Assembly: GCF_014204865.1 (NCBI RefSeq)
Contig: NZ_JACHMG010000001.1
Location: forward strand, 7,342,501 to 7,406,500
Direction: 5' to 3'
Source: Amycolatopsis jiangsuensis
Lineage (GTDB): Bacteria; Actinomycetota; Actinomycetes; Mycobacteriales; Pseudonocardiaceae
DNA: 64,000 bases
In this document: piece by piece, positions 61,462-64,000 of the stretch
Layout of the letters: each line of letters opens with the position of its first letter
Position numbering within the stretch: position 1 is the stretch's first letter
Notes under the pieces: model-generated
Database searches by the model: none
What the model was told of the DNA's origin: nothing
Seen by the model: only the letters and a program-made list of their open reading frames with translations
Translations under genes and position numbers: made by a program

Positions 61462-64000
61462 ATGGGCAGCATGCAACCACTGGCGATCGTCGGGATGAGC
61501 TGCCGCTACCCCGGTGGTGTCGACGGCCCGGAGGACCTGTGGCGCGTGCTGGCCGAGGGCCGGCACGTCGGCGGCCCGTTCCCGGCCGACCGCGGCTGGG
61601 ACCTCGCGGCACTGGACTCTATTGTGGACCGTGGTGGTTTCCTCGACCACGCCACGGAGTTCGACGCCGCGTTCTTCGGTATTTCCCCGCGCGAGGCGGC
61701 GGCGATGGACCCGCAGCAGCGGATCGCGCTGGAGACGGCGTGGGAAGTACTGGAGCACGCGGGGATCGACGCGGCCGGTCTGCGCGGCTCGGCCACCGGC
61801 GTGTTCGTCGGCGCCGAATCGCGGGACTACGGGCCACGGCTGCACGAGGCGCCGGAGAGCGTGGCGGGGCACCTGTTCACCGGCACCGCCGGGAGTGTCC
61901 TTTCCGGACGGATCGCCTACACGCTCGGACTTCGCGGACCGGCGCTGACCGTCGACACGTCGGCGTCCAGTTCGCTGGTCGCGCTGCACCTGGCCATGGC
62001 GTCGCTGCGGCGTGGTGAATGCGAGCTGGCGATCGCCGGCGGGGTGTCGGTGCTGGCGTCGCCGGGGAACTTCGCCGCGTTCACGAGCCTGCGCGGGCTC
62101 GCCGTGGACGGCCGGTGCAAGCCGTTCTCCGCCGACGCGGACGGCACCGCGTGGGCCGAAGGGGCCGGGATGCTGGCCGTGGAAACCCTTTCGCGGGCGC
62201 GCGAGCTGGGACACCCGGTGCTGGCCGTGCTTCGGGGGTCGGCGATGAACTCCGACGGCGCCAGCAGCGGGCTGACCGCGCCGGACGGGGCCGCGCAGCA
62301 GGCCGTGATCCGCGCCGCGCTGCGGGACGCCGAGCTGGCCGCTTCGGACATCGACGTGGTCGAGGCGCACGGCACCGGTACCCCACTCGGGGACCGGACC
62401 GAGGCGGGTTCGTTGCTGGCGGCCTATGGCGTGGGCCGGGACCGGCCGGTGTGGCTCGGTTCGGTGAAGTCGAACCTCGGGCACACACTCGCCGCCGCCG
62501 GTGTGGCCGCGGTGATCAAGATGGTGCTGGCGCTGCGGCACGAGACGGTGCCGCGGACGCTGCACGTCACCGATCCCATCGTCTCGGGCGCGGTTCGGCT
62601 GGCCATGGAAGCGGTCGCCTGGCCTGCCGGCGCGCAGCCGCGCCGTGCCGGCGTGTCGGGCTTCGGCATCGGCGGCACCAACGTGCACGTCGTGGTCGAA
62701 GAGGCCCCGAACATCAGTAACTCGGTGTCGCATCAACCCGTGCTGACGGAAGGCCCGGTGGCGTGGCCGTTCTCCGGCCGTGGCACCGCCGCGCTCGCCG
62801 CACAGGCCGAGCGGTTGCGTGCGGTGGAGGCGGACGCACGCGACACCGCGTGGTCGCTGGCCACGACGCGGGCGGTGTTCGAGGACCGCGCGGTGGTCGT
62901 GGGCGCGCTGGAGAGCGGACTGTCCGCGTTGACCGCGGGACTCCCCGCCGCGTCGCTGGTCACGGGCACCGCGACAGACGGCCCGGTCGCGTTCGTGTTC
63001 CCGGGCCAGGGAAGTCAGTGGCTCGGCATGAGCCGGGAGCTGGCACGCGTGTCTCCGGGGTTCGCTGCCCGGTTGGACGAGTGCGCGGCCGCGCTGGCAC
63101 CTTACCTCGACCTGCACACGGTGCTCGACGGTGCGGAGGGTTTCGAAGCGGCCGACGTGGTGCAGCCCGCGCTGTGGGCGGTGATGGTCTCGCTGGCCGC
63201 GGTGTGGGAAGCCGCCGGAGTGCAGCCGGACGCCGTGGTCGGACACTCCCAAGGTGAGATCGCCGCCGCGGTCGTCGCGGGGGTGCTGTCGTTGGACGAC
63301 GCCGCACGTGTCGTGGCGTTACGAAGCCGCGCGTTGACCGCGTTGGCCGGACGCGGCGGCATGCTGGCGATCGAAGCGGACGCCGACGTTGTTCGCAGAT
63401 GGCTGCCGCCGGACGTTTCGGTCGCCGCAGTGAACGGTCCACTGTCCACAGTGGTCTCCGGTGTGCCGGAGGCGTTGCAGGACCTTGCCGACGCGCACTC
63501 CGAGGTACGTACGCGGACGATCCCCGTGGACTACGCGTCACACAGCCCGCAGGTGGGCGAACTGCGCGAGGAGATCCTGGCCGCGCTCGCGGGCATCACC
63601 CCGCGCGAGGCACGGATTCCGATGATCTCGTCACTGACCGGTGAACGGCTCGCCGGTCCGGAAGCCGACGCGGAGTACTGGTACACCGCGCTGCGCGAGC
63701 CGGTGGAGTTCGAGCGCGCGGTCCGCGTGCTCGCCGACGACGGCCACCGCGTGTTCATCGAGACCTCGCCGCACCCGGTGCTGACTGCCGCGGTCACGGC
63801 GACCATCGGCGACGGCGTGGTCACCGGAACGCTCCGTCGCGACGACGGCGGCGCCGAGCGGCTGCTGCTGTCCCTGGCCACCGCCCACGTCGGCGGCGCC
63901 ACTGTCGACTGGCGTGCCGTGTTCCCGGCGGCTCGGCAGGTGAATCTGCCGACCTACCCGTTCCAACGGCAGCGCTACTGGCTCGACGAGACCGGCAACC
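61462..64000 (+). CDS. Modular type I PKS, 5' part: loading module with KS (Cys to Ala) and methylmalonyl-type AT
   Basis: The frame is open to the right edge, so the gene is incomplete at its 3' end. The ATG at 61462 gives [19 protein letters not shown], with no docking coiled coil before the KS, as expected for the first protein of an assembly line; GTG 61453 and ATG 61471 are alternatives. The KS (about 5-415) has DTSASSS where an active KS has DTACSSS, so Ala 168 (codon 61963-61965) replaces the nucleophile. Both His motifs remain ([11 protein letters not shown] and SNLGH). The AT (about 510-800) has GHSQGE and DYASHS, the methylmalonyl signature. The window ends after the post-AT linker (FQRQRYW), before any KR or ACP. 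The likely role is to load and decarboxylate methylmalonyl to a propionyl starter, by analogy with KSQ loading modules, though those have Gln rather than Ala. Confidence 0.92.
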   Translation, partial: MGSMQPLAIVGMSCRYPGGVDGPEDLWRVLAEGRHVGGPFPADRGWDLAALDSIVDRGGFLDHATEFDAAFFGISPREAAAMDPQQRIALETAWEVLEHAGIDAAGLRGSATGVFVGAESRDYGPRLHEAPESVAGHLFTGTAGSVLSGRIAYTLGLRGPALTVDTSASSSLVALHLAMASLRRGECELAIAGGVSVLASPGNFAAFTSLRGLAVDGRCKPFSADADGTAWAEGAGMLAVETLSRARELGHPVLAVLRGSAMNSDGASSGLTAPDGAAQQAVIRAALRDAELAASDIDVVEAHGTGTPLGDRTEAGSLLAAYGVGRDRPVWLGSVKSNLGHTLAAAGVAAVIKMVLALRHETVPRTLHVTDPIVSGAVRLAMEAVAWPAGAQPRRAGVSGFGIGGTNVHVVVEEAPNISNSVSHQPVLTEGPVAWPFSGRGTAALAAQAERLRAVEADARDTAWSLATTRAVFEDRAVVVGALESGLSALTAGLPAASLVTGTATDGPVAFVFPGQGSQWLGMSRELARVSPGFAARLDECAAALAPYLDLHTVLDGAEGFEAADVVQPALWAVMVSLAAVWEAAGVQPDAVVGHSQGEIAAAVVAGVLSLDDAARVVALRSRALTALAGRGGMLAIEADADVVRRWLPPDVSVAAVNGPLSTVVSGVPEALQDLADAHSEVRTRTIPVDYASHSPQVGELREEILAALAGITPREARIPMISSLTGERLAGPEADAEYWYTALREPVEFERAVRVLADDGHRVFIETSPHPVLTAAVTATIGDGVVTGTLRRDDGGAERLLLSLATAHVGGATVDWRAVFPAARQVNLPTYPFQRQRYWLDETGN
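61963..61965 (+). other. Ala codon at the KS active-site position of the loading module
   Basis: The codons read acg tcg gcg tcc agt tcg (Thr-Ser-Ala-Ser-Ser-Ser); the aligned positions in the extension KS domains are Thr-Ala-Cys-Ser-Ser-Ser. The condensing nucleophile is therefore lost. Confidence 0.88.

Noticed and set aside
1..64000. CRISPR arrays, tRNA or rRNA genes, insertion sequences, attachment sites
   Set aside because: I saw no short regularly spaced repeats, no cloverleaf or rRNA signatures and no transposase motifs. The repeats present are all homologous PKS domains.

Overview
This window is almost wholly filled by the assembly line of a large modular type I polyketide synthase (PKS), with every gene on the + strand. 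GC is very high, third codon positions are mostly G or C, TTA codons are rare, and the PKS is of actinomycete architecture. The source is therefore an actinomycete. Frequent TCCACTGTGG/TCCACAGTGG strings inside coding sequence make me lean towards a Pseudonocardiales genus such as Amycolatopsis, but that is only an impression. I do not recognise the product.

Layout. A PKS gene cut by the left edge (to 2444) supplies the end of module A (AT-KR-ACP). It is followed by five complete PKS genes: 2506-15642 (modules B, C, D), 15642-24632 (E, F), 24632-38002 (G, H, I), 38030-47047 (J, K) and 47096-58030 (L, M plus a chain-releasing thioesterase). Next comes a tightly coupled four-gene cassette (58033-61363) homologous to fkbK-fkbJ-fkbI-fkbH, which makes a hydroxymalonyl/methoxymalonyl-ACP extender unit. 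At 61462 a further PKS gene starts and runs off the right edge. It lacks an N-terminal docking helix and its KS has Ala in place of the active-site Cys, so I read it as the loading-module gene. Chain assembly would then start beyond the right edge, pass through genes not seen here, and finish with the genes at the left and centre of the window.

Chemistry read from the sequence. Modules A-L carry only a ketoreductase (KR) as reductive domain. All twelve KRs have the A-type Trp (WGS) and lack the B-type LDD at its usual place, so twelve consecutive beta-hydroxyls are predicted. The acyltransferases (ATs) carry YASH (methylmalonyl) in A, D, E, G, H, J, K, L and the loading module, and HAFH (malonyl) in B, C, F and I. 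KRs of E, H and K have the epimerising A2 signature (His at position 146). Module M stands apart: AT motif FVAH, an active-looking DH, a gutted ER, a B-type KR, and a terminal TE. The likely product end is a 2-oxygenated (methoxy or hydroxy) 2-enoyl ester on a long polypropionate polyol.

The synthase looks assembled by duplication. A three-module unit (methylmalonyl/A1, methylmalonyl/A2, malonyl/A1) recurs about every 13.4 kb, and AT and KS stretches of 200-376 bp are identical at the DNA level between modules. There are no RNA genes, insertion sequences or CRISPR arrays that I can support, and no gene-free stretch longer than about 100 bases.
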